Source: a bacterium
GTDB taxonomy: Bacteria; Chloroflexota; Dormibacteria; UBA8260; Bog-877
Assembly (NCBI GenBank): GCA_021791455.1
Contig: JAJYWM010000209.1
Location: 1 to 10,439 of the forward strand
Length of the DNA: 10,439 bases
Direction: 5' to 3'
The notes below the pieces were generated by a model. It was not told the origin of the DNA and ran no database searches. It was given only the letters and a program-made list of their open reading frames with translations. Positions 1-6,806 of the stretch are shown here, in pieces; the first letter of the stretch is position 1, and every line of letters starts with the position of its first letter. The position numbers were made by a program, and so were the translations under genes.

Positions 1-255
1 CGGTCCTATGGAATCCATGTGGCCCAGATGGCCGGCGTGCCAGCCGCAGTGGTTGCCAGAGCCAAGGAGATTCTCGACGGGCTGGAGGCCGATCGGCCGC
101 TGGAGGTACCCTCGGCGACGGGGCAGCAACTTGCGCTTCCTCTGCCCGGCGCCCACCCTTTGGTGGAGGAGCTCCAGGCCATCAGGGTGGATACCATGAC
201 GCCCCTGGAAGCGCTGCAGAAGCTCGCTGAGTGGCAGCGCCAGGCAGGCCGTTGA
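1..255 (+). CDS. mutS: DNA mismatch repair ATPase MutS, C-terminal end (partial)
   Basis: This is the last 84 residues of MutS, the mismatch-recognition ATPase that recruits MutL. The open frame enters from the left edge reading RSYGIHVAQMAGVPAAVVAR. This matches the conserved end of the MutS ATPase domain (SYGIHVAxLAGxP followed by a helix of the type RAxxIL), where the helix-turn-helix closes the dimer interface. A variable linker follows (about residues 30-60 of this fragment), then the short C-terminal segment MTPLEALQKLAEWQRQ, which corresponds to the usual MutS tail of the type PLEAL-x-x-L. The Walker motifs lie outside the window. The stop TGA (253-255) overlaps the proposed TTG start of mutL, which fits an operon and translational coupling. 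Identity is secure; only the N-terminal extent is unknown. Confidence 0.93.
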   Translation, partial: RSYGIHVAQMAGVPAAVVARAKEILDGLEADRPLEVPSATGQQLALPLPGAHPLVEELQAIRVDTMTPLEALQKLAEWQRQAGR

Positions 256-1997
256 AGGCCCAGGAGGGGTCGGCGAGGCACTCGGGGCGGATCCGGGTGC
301 TGGAGCGATCAGTCGCGGAGGCCATTGCCGCTGGGGAGGTGATCGACCGACCGGCTGCGGCTGTGAAGGAGCTGATCGAGAACTCGCTGGATGCAGGTGC
401 CAGTCGGATCGTGGTCGAGCTGGAGGCCGGCGGGGTGGACCTGATCAGGGTGGTAGACGACGGGCAGGGGATGCTTCCGGAGGAGCTCTCCGCAGCCTTT
501 CTGCCCCACGCCACCAGCAAGCTGACCACCCTGGAAGACCTCCTCCATCTGCGCACGTTCGGCTTTCGGGGGGAGGCGCTGCCCAGCATCGCCGCCGTCG
601 GCCGGGTCACGGTCGTGAGCCGGGCAACCGACAAAGATAGAGCCCACTCCTTGACTCTGGACGGAGGAGAGATACGCGGCCCAGCCGTCACGGCAGGCGC
701 GGTCGGAACCTCGATCACGGTCAGGGATCTCTTCCACAGTGCCCCCGCGCGCAGGGCATTTCTGCGGTCTGCGCGAACCGAGGGGGCGGCCTGCGTGCGA
801 GTGGTCGCTGAAGCTGCGCTCAGCCGGCCAGACGTCGGCTACGTGGTTCGGTCGCAAGGACGCCTGGTGCTCAGCTGCAACCCCGCGGGATCGCTTGCCG
901 CGACCATGGGCTCGGTGTTCGGCCGGGACGTGCTGGCCGGGCTGCTTGAGGTCAAACTAGAGGATGAAGGCATCGAGGTAACGGGGCTGATCGGCCCGCC
1001 GGAATCGGCGCGCGCCAATCGGCAGGCCATGGTGGAAATGGTCAACGGCCGCAGGATCCACCACCGCGGTATGACCGCCGCCATCGTCGGCGCGTACCGG
1101 GGCATGCTGCCGGCGGAGCGATTCCCGGTGTCGGTCATCAATCTTAGGGTTGATCCGTCCCTGGTCGACGTCAATGTCCATCCGACCAAGCGAGAGGTGC
1201 GATTCCGGGATGAGGGGCGGGTGTTCCAACTCGTCCAGCGTGCCTGCTGGTCCGCCCTGCAGGGCGCCAGTCCCCGGGCGATCTCTCTGCCCGCAGCCGT
1301 CCCGCTCGGCACCAGGACGTCCTTCTCTCAGTCCGTGTCGCCCCAGTTCCTGGAGTTCAGCTCCGGGCCCGCCGAGCCGCCATTTCGAGCCGACGCCGAG
1401 CTCAGCCTGGCCGAGGCCGCGGAGTGGCGGTACCTCGGCCAGGCCCACAACCGTTACCTCCTCGCCGAGACCAGGTCGGGCCTTGCCGTCGTAGATCAGC
1501 ACGCCGCCCACGAGAAGGTTCTCTACCAAAGCTGGCTCTCGGCCCTGGTCGGTCCCGCGGCGGGTGGGTTCCCTGCGCAGGGGCTGCTCCTGCCAATCCT
1601 GATCGAATCAGACCCGGGGCTCTTGGCAGACGCCCTCGAGTCCGGCCTTGACCTGCCGGCCCTTGGGTTCGAGGTGACCGCGTTCGGCGAGCAGACCATC
1701 CGCTGCTCGGCCGCCCCCGCGGGGCTGCGACCCGAAGCTGTGCAGGCATCATTGAGAGAGCTCCTGCAGATCGCCGTGGAGAAGGAGGCTGAGGCTGGCT
1801 CAAGGACTCACCGTTTGGCGGCGTCATTGGCGTGTCACAGCGCCGTCCGTTTCGGCGACCGGCTGACGCATGAGCAGGCCCAAGCGCTCCTTAGCGACCT
1901 GGCCGGAACACCGGGGGGGATAACCTGCCCGCATGGCAGGCCGGCGGTGCTGCTGCTGACCGCGGGCAGCCTGTTGGCCGCCTTCCATCGCCGATGA
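252..1997 (+). CDS. mutL: DNA mismatch repair protein MutL (endonuclease type)
   Basis: MutL couples MutS mismatch recognition to strand removal. The N-terminal GHKL ATPase is clear: ENSLDAGA (43-50), DDGQGM (about 69-74), HATSKL, FGFRGEAL (about 99-106) and a GTSITVRDLF/APARRAF segment. The C-terminal dimerisation and nuclease half has DQHAAHE (415-421), ACHSAVRFGD (from 527), CPHGRP (559-564) and a terminal FHRR, the set seen in MutL proteins with intrinsic nicking activity. The last acidic position of the DQHAx2Ex4E metal site is Gln (Q426). I chose TTG 252 because it forms a TTGA overlap with the mutS stop, as hflX does with miaA; homologous sequence begins at IRVL (residue 14). An alternative GTG at 231 would give 588 residues, and neither has a strong ribosome binding site. 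At 581 aa the length is usual. Confidence 0.93.
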   Translation: MKAQEGSARHSGRIRVLERSVAEAIAAGEVIDRPAAAVKELIENSLDAGASRIVVELEAGGVDLIRVVDDGQGMLPEELSAAFLPHATSKLTTLEDLLHLRTFGFRGEALPSIAAVGRVTVVSRATDKDRAHSLTLDGGEIRGPAVTAGAVGTSITVRDLFHSAPARRAFLRSARTEGAACVRVVAEAALSRPDVGYVVRSQGRLVLSCNPAGSLAATMGSVFGRDVLAGLLEVKLEDEGIEVTGLIGPPESARANRQAMVEMVNGRRIHHRGMTAAIVGAYRGMLPAERFPVSVINLRVDPSLVDVNVHPTKREVRFRDEGRVFQLVQRACWSALQGASPRAISLPAAVPLGTRTSFSQSVSPQFLEFSSGPAEPPFRADAELSLAEAAEWRYLGQAHNRYLLAETRSGLAVVDQHAAHEKVLYQSWLSALVGPAAGGFPAQGLLLPILIESDPGLLADALESGLDLPALGFEVTAFGEQTIRCSAAPAGLRPEAVQASLRELLQIAVEKEAEAGSRTHRLAASLACHSAVRFGDRLTHEQAQALLSDLAGTPGGITCPHGRPAVLLLTAGSLLAAFHRR

Positions 1998-2923
1998 CGG
2001 AGTCTGCCGCTGGGCGGACCGTGGTGGCGGTGATGGGGCCCACCGCATCTGGGAAGACTGCGCTTGCGGTCTCGCTGGCTCCTGTGATGTCCGGTAGCCT
2101 GATCAACGCAGACTCGCGACAGGCGATAGCCGAGCTCTCAGCGGGCGTCTGCAAGCCCAGCCCGACCGAGCTGCGTGGCGTTTCCTGTGTGGGGCTCGAC
2201 TGGAGCCGGCTGGGGGAGGGCTTCACGGCCCGCGAGTTCGTCGAGCGGGCTCGGGCTGCGATGGCTTCCCTGTGGGCCGATGGAGTGACACCGATACTAG
2301 TCGGCGGGTCTGGTCTCTACCTCCGATCCCTTCTGGAGGGGTTTGACTTCGGCGGTGCCCCCATGGATGGGCGGCCCAACCAAGGCCGGCTGGTACAGAG
2401 GGTCGACCGGGAGGCGGCCCTGGCTGAGCTCGAGCGCCTGTCTCCCAGTCACGCTCGAACAATTGATCGCCAAAACCCAAGGCGGGTCCTGCGGGCCTTG
2501 GAACTCGAGAGAGCGGGCCTGCAACCGGCCCAGCGTGAGCAGGCGTGGGAAGCTCTGCGCATCGGCCTTTCCGTGCCCGGTCCCATTCTCCGCCAGCGCA
2601 TAGAGCGCAGAGCCCGAAGAATTCTCGACCCGGGAATCTTGGACGAGGTGAGGGGACTGTTGGCCCAGGGTTTTTCACCGGCGACGATCAGCGGTTGCGC
2701 CATCGGATACCGCGAGGCCCTGGAATTACTTGACGGCCGCCTGACCAGAGAGGGGGCGCTGGAGAGTTTGATCCGACGCACCTGGAGATACGCCAGGGCC
2801 CAGATGACTTGGTTGCGCCGGGAACCCAATCTGATATGGATTGACGGAACTGCCGATCCAGACCATATTTTGGCCGCATCAGTCGCGCTGGTCCGGCGTC
2901 AGGCCAAAGAGGAGTTTGTTTGA
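1994..2923 (+). CDS. miaA: tRNA dimethylallyltransferase MiaA
   Basis: MiaA transfers a dimethylallyl group from DMAPP to N6 of A37 in tRNAs reading codons that begin with U. This is the first step toward ms2i6A and supports reading-frame maintenance. The P-loop GPTASGKT is at residues 15-22, followed by NADSRQ (38-43), the equivalent of the catalytic/substrate DSxQ motif. GGSGLYLRSLLEG, NPRRVLRALE, IGYREALELL and the TWRYARAQMTWLRR segment complete the family signature. The 309-aa length is normal. The usual DIGTAKP stretch after DSxQ is diverged (ELSAGVCKPS), which is mild and probably a lineage feature. The ATG overlaps the mutL stop (ATGA), there is no clear ribosome binding site, and translation is probably coupled to mutL. 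hfq, often the next gene in this operon, is absent. Confidence 0.95.
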   Translation: MTESAAGRTVVAVMGPTASGKTALAVSLAPVMSGSLINADSRQAIAELSAGVCKPSPTELRGVSCVGLDWSRLGEGFTAREFVERARAAMASLWADGVTPILVGGSGLYLRSLLEGFDFGGAPMDGRPNQGRLVQRVDREAALAELERLSPSHARTIDRQNPRRVLRALELERAGLQPAQREQAWEALRIGLSVPGPILRQRIERRARRILDPGILDEVRGLLAQGFSPATISGCAIGYREALELLDGRLTREGALESLIRRTWRYARAQMTWLRREPNLIWIDGTADPDHILAASVALVRRQAKEEFV

Positions 2924-4239
2924 AGGTATTCGACGAGTCGATGCAGGCACGGGGAGAGCGCGCCTTCCTGCTGGGGTGGGCAGCCGCCGACAGGGACATG
3001 GCAGAGGTGGAGCGCGAGATGGAGGAGCTGCACGAGCTGGCCCTCACCGCCGGCGCTCAGGTGGTCGGAGCTGACATCCAACGGCGATCTCAGATAGACC
3101 CGGCGATGTTCTTCGGCAGGGGCCGGGTGGCGGAGGTGGCGGCTCTTCGCGAGAGCTTGGATTTCGGTCTTTTGCTGACCAACGATGAGCTCTCCCCGCG
3201 GCAGCAGCGCAACCTTGAGGACGCGGTCGGCGTGCCCATTGTGGATCGGACCGGCCTCATTCTCGACATCTTCGCTCAGCACGCGCGCTCTCGGGAGGGC
3301 CGCATCCAGGTCGAGGTGGCGCAGCTGCGCCACCTGCTTCCTCGGCTCAGCGGATCGGACCGCTTCTCCCGGCTGGGAGGCGGTATCGGTACTCGTGGTC
3401 CAGGCGAGCAGAAGCTGGAGACCGATCGGCGACGCATCCGCACGAGGCTGGCATCGCTGGAGAAGTCTCTGAAGCAGCTGACCGAGGAGCGCGCCCTCCA
3501 CAGGGCCGCCAGGCGTCGGCTTCCGTTCCGTTCGGTGGCCCTGGTCGGGTACACCAACGCCGGGAAGTCTTCTCTGCTCAACGTGCTCACAAGAGGTGGG
3601 GCGAGGGCTGAGAACCAGCTCTTCGCCACGCTCGACCCCACCACCCGCGCGGTGCGCCTTCCTGGCGGCCAACCATGCCTTCTGGTCGACACCGTAGGCT
3701 TCATCCAGAAGCTTCCCCACGAACTGGTGGCCGCTTTCCACGCAACCCTGGAGGAGGTCCAGCAGGCGGACCTTCTAATCCATGTTCTGGACGCCAGCCG
3801 CGCCGGGGCTGAGCATCGCCTGGAAACGGTTCACAGGACGCTCGATGAGCTGGGGCTCGCCGACCGTCCCATGGTGCTGGCCATAACCAAAGCCGACCTC
3901 TGCTCTCAGGAGGCACACCAGCGCCTGCAGATGTACGCCCCGGCCCCGTACCTGGAGGGGCAGCTGGTGAGCGCCCGAACCGGAGAGGGACTGGATGGGC
4001 TGAGGGAGAAGATCGGACGGGCCCTCGGCGGTGACATGGAGGCCCTGGAAGCGATCATCCCTTACGAGCACATCAGGTTGCTCACCAGTTGGCGGCGCTA
4101 TGGCGTCATCGAGGTCGAGGAGTTCACCGAAAGCGGGGTTCGGGTAAGAGGTCGCGTGCCGCCGGCGCTTGAGGCGATTTTGACCGGTATTCGGTCCGGT
4201 GCTACGCCCGCCGTCGCACGCGACGTCCCGTCTTCCTGA
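2920..4239 (+). CDS. hflX: GTPase HflX (ribosome-splitting, 50S-binding)
   Basis: HflX is a ribosome-associated GTPase that splits stalled or heat-damaged 70S ribosomes. The N-terminal domain carries the family sequence around FFGRGRVAEV and NDELSPRQQRNLED. The glycine-rich linker GGGIGTRGPGE lies at about 153-163, after a predicted arginine-rich helix. The G domain has G1 GYTNAGKSS (210-218), G2 around DPTT, G3 DTVGF (257-261), G4 TKAD (323-326) and G5 SAR (351-353). G4 has Thr where most HflX have Asn (NKxD); TKxD is used by other GTPases such as Ffh/FtsY, so guanine binding is probably kept. The start is TTG 2920, which overlaps the miaA stop (TTGA) and has a good ribosome binding site AGAGGAG (2908-2914) five bases upstream. 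The length of 439 aa is typical. It is the last gene of the operon. Confidence 0.95.
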   Translation: MKVFDESMQARGERAFLLGWAAADRDMAEVEREMEELHELALTAGAQVVGADIQRRSQIDPAMFFGRGRVAEVAALRESLDFGLLLTNDELSPRQQRNLEDAVGVPIVDRTGLILDIFAQHARSREGRIQVEVAQLRHLLPRLSGSDRFSRLGGGIGTRGPGEQKLETDRRRIRTRLASLEKSLKQLTEERALHRAARRRLPFRSVALVGYTNAGKSSLLNVLTRGGARAENQLFATLDPTTRAVRLPGGQPCLLVDTVGFIQKLPHELVAAFHATLEEVQQADLLIHVLDASRAGAEHRLETVHRTLDELGLADRPMVLAITKADLCSQEAHQRLQMYAPAPYLEGQLVSARTGEGLDGLREKIGRALGGDMEALEAIIPYEHIRLLTSWRRYGVIEVEEFTESGVRVRGRVPPALEAILTGIRSGATPAVARDVPSS

Positions 4240-4261
4240 GGCCCTCGCGAGAGTCTGGGCC
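4240..4261. terminator. possible weak bidirectional terminator between convergent hflX and lexA
   Basis: The 22 bases between the two stop codons are framed exactly by GGCCC (4240-4244) and GGGCC (4257-4261), which can pair around a 12-base loop containing the palindrome CTCGCGAG. There is no T-tract on either strand. This is therefore only a candidate transcription stop for the converging hflX and lexA messages. Confidence 0.25.
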
Positions 4262-4891
4262 TTACTGGCGGATCATGCGAATCACGGCGGACACTCGGCC
4301 CTCCACGGTGGCTTCCGACACCACGATGGGCTCGTAGGCCGGGTTGGACGGTTGCAGGCGCACATGTCCGCTCTCCCGGTAGAGGCGCTTTACGGTGACC
4401 TCACCCTCCCCAGTGGTCGCATCCTCGACCCTGACCACGGCGAGGGTGCCGTTGGGCGCGTCGGTGGTGGGCCGAACGACAACCAGGTCGCCGTCGAGGA
4501 TGCCGTCGCCGAGCATGCTGTCGCCCTTTACTCGAAGCACAAAGGCGCCTTGGTCTCCCGCAATCTGCGGGCCCAGGGATATGTGATCTTCAATGTTCTG
4601 CTCGGCCAGGATCGGAGCCCCGGCCGCGACCTGTCCGATGAGCGGCAGCGAGAAGGGGTCAAGCCTCTCGCCCAAGGAATCAGTGAGGCTCACCGTTCGG
4701 GACTTGGTGGCATCCCGACGGATCACCCCCTTGCGCTCCATCACGTTGAGGTGATTCTGCACAGTGGAGCTGGAGCTCAACCCCACAGCCATGCCGATCT
4801 CCCTCACCGACGGCGGATATTCGCCGCGTAGTGCGCGTGACCGCAGGTAGTCGAGGATCTCCTGCTGCCTCGGGGTCAGGGTCTCGGTCAT
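4262..4891 (-). CDS. lexA: SOS response repressor LexA
   Basis: LexA represses DNA-damage genes and is inactivated by RecA-stimulated self-cleavage. Residues 1-65 form the winged helix DNA-binding domain (TPRQQEILDYL, then YPPSVREIGMAVGLSSSSTV as the helix-turn-helix). The cleavage site is Ala90-Gly91 in VAAGAPIL, and the catalytic dyad is Ser125 (KGDSM) and Lys168 (TVKRLY), so all functional residues are intact. At 209 aa the length is typical. Two ATGs are adjacent, at 4894 and 4891. I prefer 4891 because the ribosome binding site AGGAGG (complement of 4899-4904) then sits seven bases away rather than four. The gene faces the mutS-hflX operon and has its own promoter. A nearby SOS repressor is a common neighbour of this operon in Bacillota. 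Confidence 0.96.
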   Translation of the reverse strand: MTETLTPRQQEILDYLRSRALRGEYPPSVREIGMAVGLSSSSTVQNHLNVMERKGVIRRDATKSRTVSLTDSLGERLDPFSLPLIGQVAAGAPILAEQNIEDHISLGPQIAGDQGAFVLRVKGDSMLGDGILDGDLVVVRPTTDAPNGTLAVVRVEDATTGEGEVTVKRLYRESGHVRLQPSNPAYEPIVVSEATVEGRVSAVIRMIRQ

Positions 4892-4926
4892 CATCAAGCC
4901 TCCTGGGCGGCCCATGAGGGGCCAGG

Positions 4927-4938
4927 GAACAAATGGTC
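4927..4938. promoter_or_regulatory. candidate LexA operator at the lexA start point
   Basis: The 12 bases GAACAAATGGTC differ by one base from the Gram-positive LexA (DinR) box core GAAC-N4-GTTC. They would lie at about +1 to +12 of the predicted lexA transcript, where a bound repressor would block initiation. Autoregulation of lexA is the rule in SOS systems. Assignment to LexA is inferred from position and resemblance. Confidence 0.4.
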
Positions 4939-4944
4939 GTCTGC

Positions 4945-4973
4945 ATCGTAGCACCAGGTCGACTTCGGCGCAA
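4945..4973 (-). promoter_or_regulatory. lexA promoter (sigma70-type)
   Basis: On the minus strand TTGCGC (4973-4968) and TACGAT (4950-4945) are separated by exactly 17 bases, resembling TTGACA and TATAAT at the ideal spacing. Transcription would start near 4938, about 45 bases before the lexA start codon. This is read from the sequence only. Confidence 0.55.
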
Positions 4974-4980
4974 ACTGCTG

Positions 4981-4996
4981 TTCTCTGACCAGAGAA
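4981..4996. promoter_or_regulatory. 16-bp palindrome upstream of the lexA promoter
   Basis: TTCTCTG-AC-CAGAGAA is a perfect 7-bp inverted repeat with a 2-base spacer. It lies about 8 bp upstream of the proposed -35 box of lexA. A dimeric regulator is expected to bind such a site. It does not match the GAAC/GTTC type, nor the E. coli CTGT-N8-ACAG box at the right spacing, so it could be a lineage-specific SOS box or a site for another factor. Confidence 0.4.
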
Positions 4997-5033
4997 TGAG
5001 CCGGGGTGTTGGTCGGGAAAGTTGGGGGCTTAT

Positions 5034-5064
5034 GAGCTCCTGTCAAGTGTTGTGTAAGAGCCTC
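5034..5064. repeat. probable IS256-type terminal sequence
   Basis: Read on the minus strand, this stretch ends in TTACACAACACTTGACAGG, strongly reminiscent of the terminal repeats of IS256 (mutator) family elements, which typically carry TTACACAA followed by a TTGACA-like run. It lies about 20 bases beyond the stop codon of the transposase remnant at 5082. That is where the transposase-proximal end of such an element belongs. No partner end is visible in the window. Confidence 0.45.
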
Positions 5065-5081
5065 CAGGCGGGGCGGGTGGA

Positions 5082-5318
5082 TCAGGCGGTGGTTTCCTCC
5101 AGTGAGGGTTGGGTGAGTTGAAGCCGTCCATCCACAAAGCGGTGGCCGGCCAAGAGCAGGTCTAGCTGGTTGGGGGCGTTGATCCCACGCCAATTGGGGC
5201 TGAGCCGAACGGCCAACTTGAACACCAAGTAGAGCACGTTCTCGCGAACCCTCATGCGCTTGGCGGCATCGGTGCGGAGCCGGACCCCGGCGTGCAATCG
5301 CCAGACTAAAAGATGGCA
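5082..5318 (-). pseudogene. transposase C-terminal remnant, probably IS256 (mutator) family
   Basis: The minus strand encodes a transposase-like C-terminus of about 77 residues, including TDAAKRMRVRENVLYLVFKL, then a region with NWRGINAPNQ and GHRFVDGRL, ending in a stop at 5082. The readable protein stops being convincing at about 5318, just where the IS110-type element's inverted repeat begins. The gene was therefore probably cut by that insertion, and its N-terminal part is not found elsewhere in the window. Family assignment rests on the adjacent IS256-like end and on general resemblance; no catalytic residues remain. Confidence 0.5.
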
Positions 5319-5331
5319 TGTAGAGGACCCC
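5319..5331 (+). repeat. left inverted repeat of the IS110-type element
   Basis: TGTAGAGGACCCC, an exact reverse complement of 6807-6819. Neighbouring bases do not extend the match in either direction. Confidence 0.7.
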
Positions 5332-5344
5332 CTCAGCTCAGGCA

Positions 5345-5359
5345 CGATGGGATCCATCG
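5345..5359 (+). other. hairpin near the left end of the IS110-type element
   Basis: CGATGG-GAT-CCATCG forms a perfect 6-bp stem with a 3-base loop, between the left inverted repeat and the transposase start. It mirrors the hairpin next to the right repeat. Confidence 0.5.
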
Positions 5360-5392
5360 GGCCGGAACAGACAGGAGCGTGAGGAGGTCCCA

Positions 5393-6412
5393 ATGGCAAT
5401 CGTAGGCGGATTGGACGTGCACCGGAGGCAAATCACTTTCGACTACTTGGACAGCGAGACTGGCCAGGTCCGACGTGGCCAGATTCCTGGCACTCGACCC
5501 AGTCTGCGGTCCTGGCTGGCGCGACTGGAGGGTCGGCCGGGGACTTTTGCGGTGGAGGGCTGCACCGGCTGGAGGTTCGTAGTGGAGGAGCTGGAGAGGG
5601 CAGGCATGACCGCCCACCTGGCGGAGCCTGCGGACACCGCCGCTCTGCGGGGCCCCAAGCGGCGGGCTAAGACCGATGGACTCGACGCCCGGCACCTCCG
5701 GGAGTTGCTGGCCGGGGGAACGCTGCCGGAGTCATGGATTCCTCCCACGCACGTGCAGGAGACCAGAGCCACGATCCGGTTGTACAAGGATCTGCTGGAT
5801 GAGCGCACCTCCTGGCAGCAGCGCCTGCATGCCCTGTACTTTCACCACGGGGTCCCAACTCGGAACGACTTCCTCTCCGCCGCTCACCGAGTCCACCTCG
5901 CGGCCGGCGATGGCCTGACTCCAGAGGCACAGGCAGTGGTGACCGTGATATTGCGTCAGATCGATCGACTGGGCGCGGAGCTCGATCAGCTGCGGCTGGA
6001 CTTAGCCCACTTTGCCCGCCGGCAGCCGGGGTGCCGGGCTCTGATGGAGGAATACGGCATCGGAGTGGTCACCTCGGTTGCCATCTGGGCCGAACTCGGC
6101 GACTGCCGTCGGTTCTCGTCCTCCCGAGACGCTGTTCGCCACACCGGCCTCGATGTTACGGTCCACTCATCGGACGGGAAGCGGACCCGAGGCCACCTCT
6201 CCAGGCAAGGGCCTCCAGTGCTGCGCTGGGCGTTGTTCGAGGCCGCGCAGTGCGGGTCGCGGCGGAACTCGCCTGACCATGACTACTACGCCACGGTGAA
6301 GGAACGGCTGGGCGGCAACCGGGCCGCACTGTCGGTGGCCCGTAAGTTGGTCCGCCGTGCCCATCATCGCCTGCGCGCGCTCGGTGACGAGGCGCTGGTT
6401 GCGGTTAGCTGA
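5393..6412 (+). CDS. IS110-family DEDD transposase
   Basis: This recombinase catalyses RNA-guided insertion and circular excision of its element. The N-terminal RuvC-like domain holds the acidic tetrad: Asp8 (GLDVHR), Glu55 (AVEGCTGW), Asp95 and Asp98 (KTDGLDARHL). A coiled central region follows. The C-terminal Tnp domain (about 212-290) includes the YGIGVVTSVAIWAELGD segment, TGLDVTVHSSDGKR and HLSRQGPPVLR, where Ser270 is the expected catalytic serine. The protein has 339 residues, no frameshift or stop, and every key residue, so it looks functional. The start ATG is preceded by a perfect AGGAGGT (5382-5388) at a 4-base spacing. Upstream of the gene only about 60 bp remain inside the element, while downstream nearly 400 bp are non-coding, the arrangement known for the IS1111 subgroup. 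Confidence 0.93.
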   Translation: MAIVGGLDVHRRQITFDYLDSETGQVRRGQIPGTRPSLRSWLARLEGRPGTFAVEGCTGWRFVVEELERAGMTAHLAEPADTAALRGPKRRAKTDGLDARHLRELLAGGTLPESWIPPTHVQETRATIRLYKDLLDERTSWQQRLHALYFHHGVPTRNDFLSAAHRVHLAAGDGLTPEAQAVVTVILRQIDRLGAELDQLRLDLAHFARRQPGCRALMEEYGIGVVTSVAIWAELGDCRRFSSSRDAVRHTGLDVTVHSSDGKRTRGHLSRQGPPVLRWALFEAAQCGSRRNSPDHDYYATVKERLGGNRAALSVARKLVRRAHHRLRALGDEALVAVS

Positions 6413-6678
6413 TGGCCCCCTGCCGACGCACTTGGCCCACAGATCGATGGACGCTTCGCGGCCAGCTCCCGGACGGTCCCTGCCGCCACGCCGCAGGCGT
6501 GGACGGCCTCAAAAGAATGAGCGGTCGCGACTCTATGCGCGGGGAGACCCGATCACCCATCATGTCGCCGGACCGTTGGTCCGCGCACCGAGGTAAGGCT
6601 GGGCTTCCGCGCGTCGGCCCCGGTACCGGTGGACGCCTATTCCAAGGGCAGAGGAGGCCCTTCACCATGTAACTGACA

Positions 6679-6770
6679 CGGGCCTGTCTGACGCATGCGG
6701 GGACTGCACCGGGCTGACATCCAGCTGTGCCCGAATCCAGCCTGTCCGCATGCCTGCACTCGGGCCTGTC
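6679..6770 (+). repeat. 10-bp direct repeat CGGGCCTGTC
   Basis: The same ten bases occur at 6679-6688 and 6761-6770, 82 bp apart, in the non-coding right part of the IS110-type element. GCATGCGG and CCGCATGC lie between them as an 8-bp inverted pair. They may be parts of the RNA's paired or target-recognising loops. Confidence 0.4.
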
Positions 6771-6798
6771 ACTTGCTCAACACACTTGGTCAAGCCCC

Positions 6799-6804
6799 TT
6801 GACA
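6799..6804 (+). promoter_or_regulatory. outward-facing -35 box at the right end of the IS110-type element
   Basis: A perfect TTGACA consensus points out of the element, 15 bases before the end of the right inverted repeat. IS110/IS1111 elements often build a strong promoter when their ends join in a circle, with -35 on the right end and -10 on the left. Left of the left repeat, TAAAAG (5307-5312) could serve as -10 if it is the element's true left tip. The assignment is inferred. Confidence 0.35.
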
Positions 6805-6806
6805 TC

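Larger units (their letters stand above)
6413..6806 (+). ncRNA. candidate bridge RNA region of the IS110-type element
   Basis: This stretch behind the transposase has no convincing protein and is rich in perfect hairpins. These are CCACGCC-GCA-GGCGTGG (6486-6502, with GCC/GGC pairing outside), CGGACC-GTT-GGTCCG (6569-6583), GCGTC/GACGC around CCGGTACCGG (6611-6636), AAGGGC/GCCCTT (6644-6662) and GTCAAG-CCC-CTTGAC (6789-6803). CGGGCCTGTC also occurs twice (6679-6688, 6761-6770). IS110-family elements encode a structured bridge RNA in a non-coding end, on the downstream side in the IS1111 subgroup. The exact 5' and 3' ends and the guide loops cannot be fixed here. The structure is seen; the function is inferred. 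Confidence 0.45.

Noticed and set aside
2899..3741. Long minus-strand frame (280 aa) within hflX
   Set aside because: It is the antisense shadow of a well-conserved HflX gene and has no family motifs.
4199..4831. Plus-strand frame of 210 aa opposite lexA
   Set aside because: It is the complement of a complete LexA with intact catalytic residues; the frame is open only because of codon bias.
6412..6672. Plus-strand frame overlapping the IS110-type transposase stop (86 aa)
   Set aside because: It has no protein motifs, and the region is dominated by perfect hairpins, which fits non-coding RNA better than a protein.
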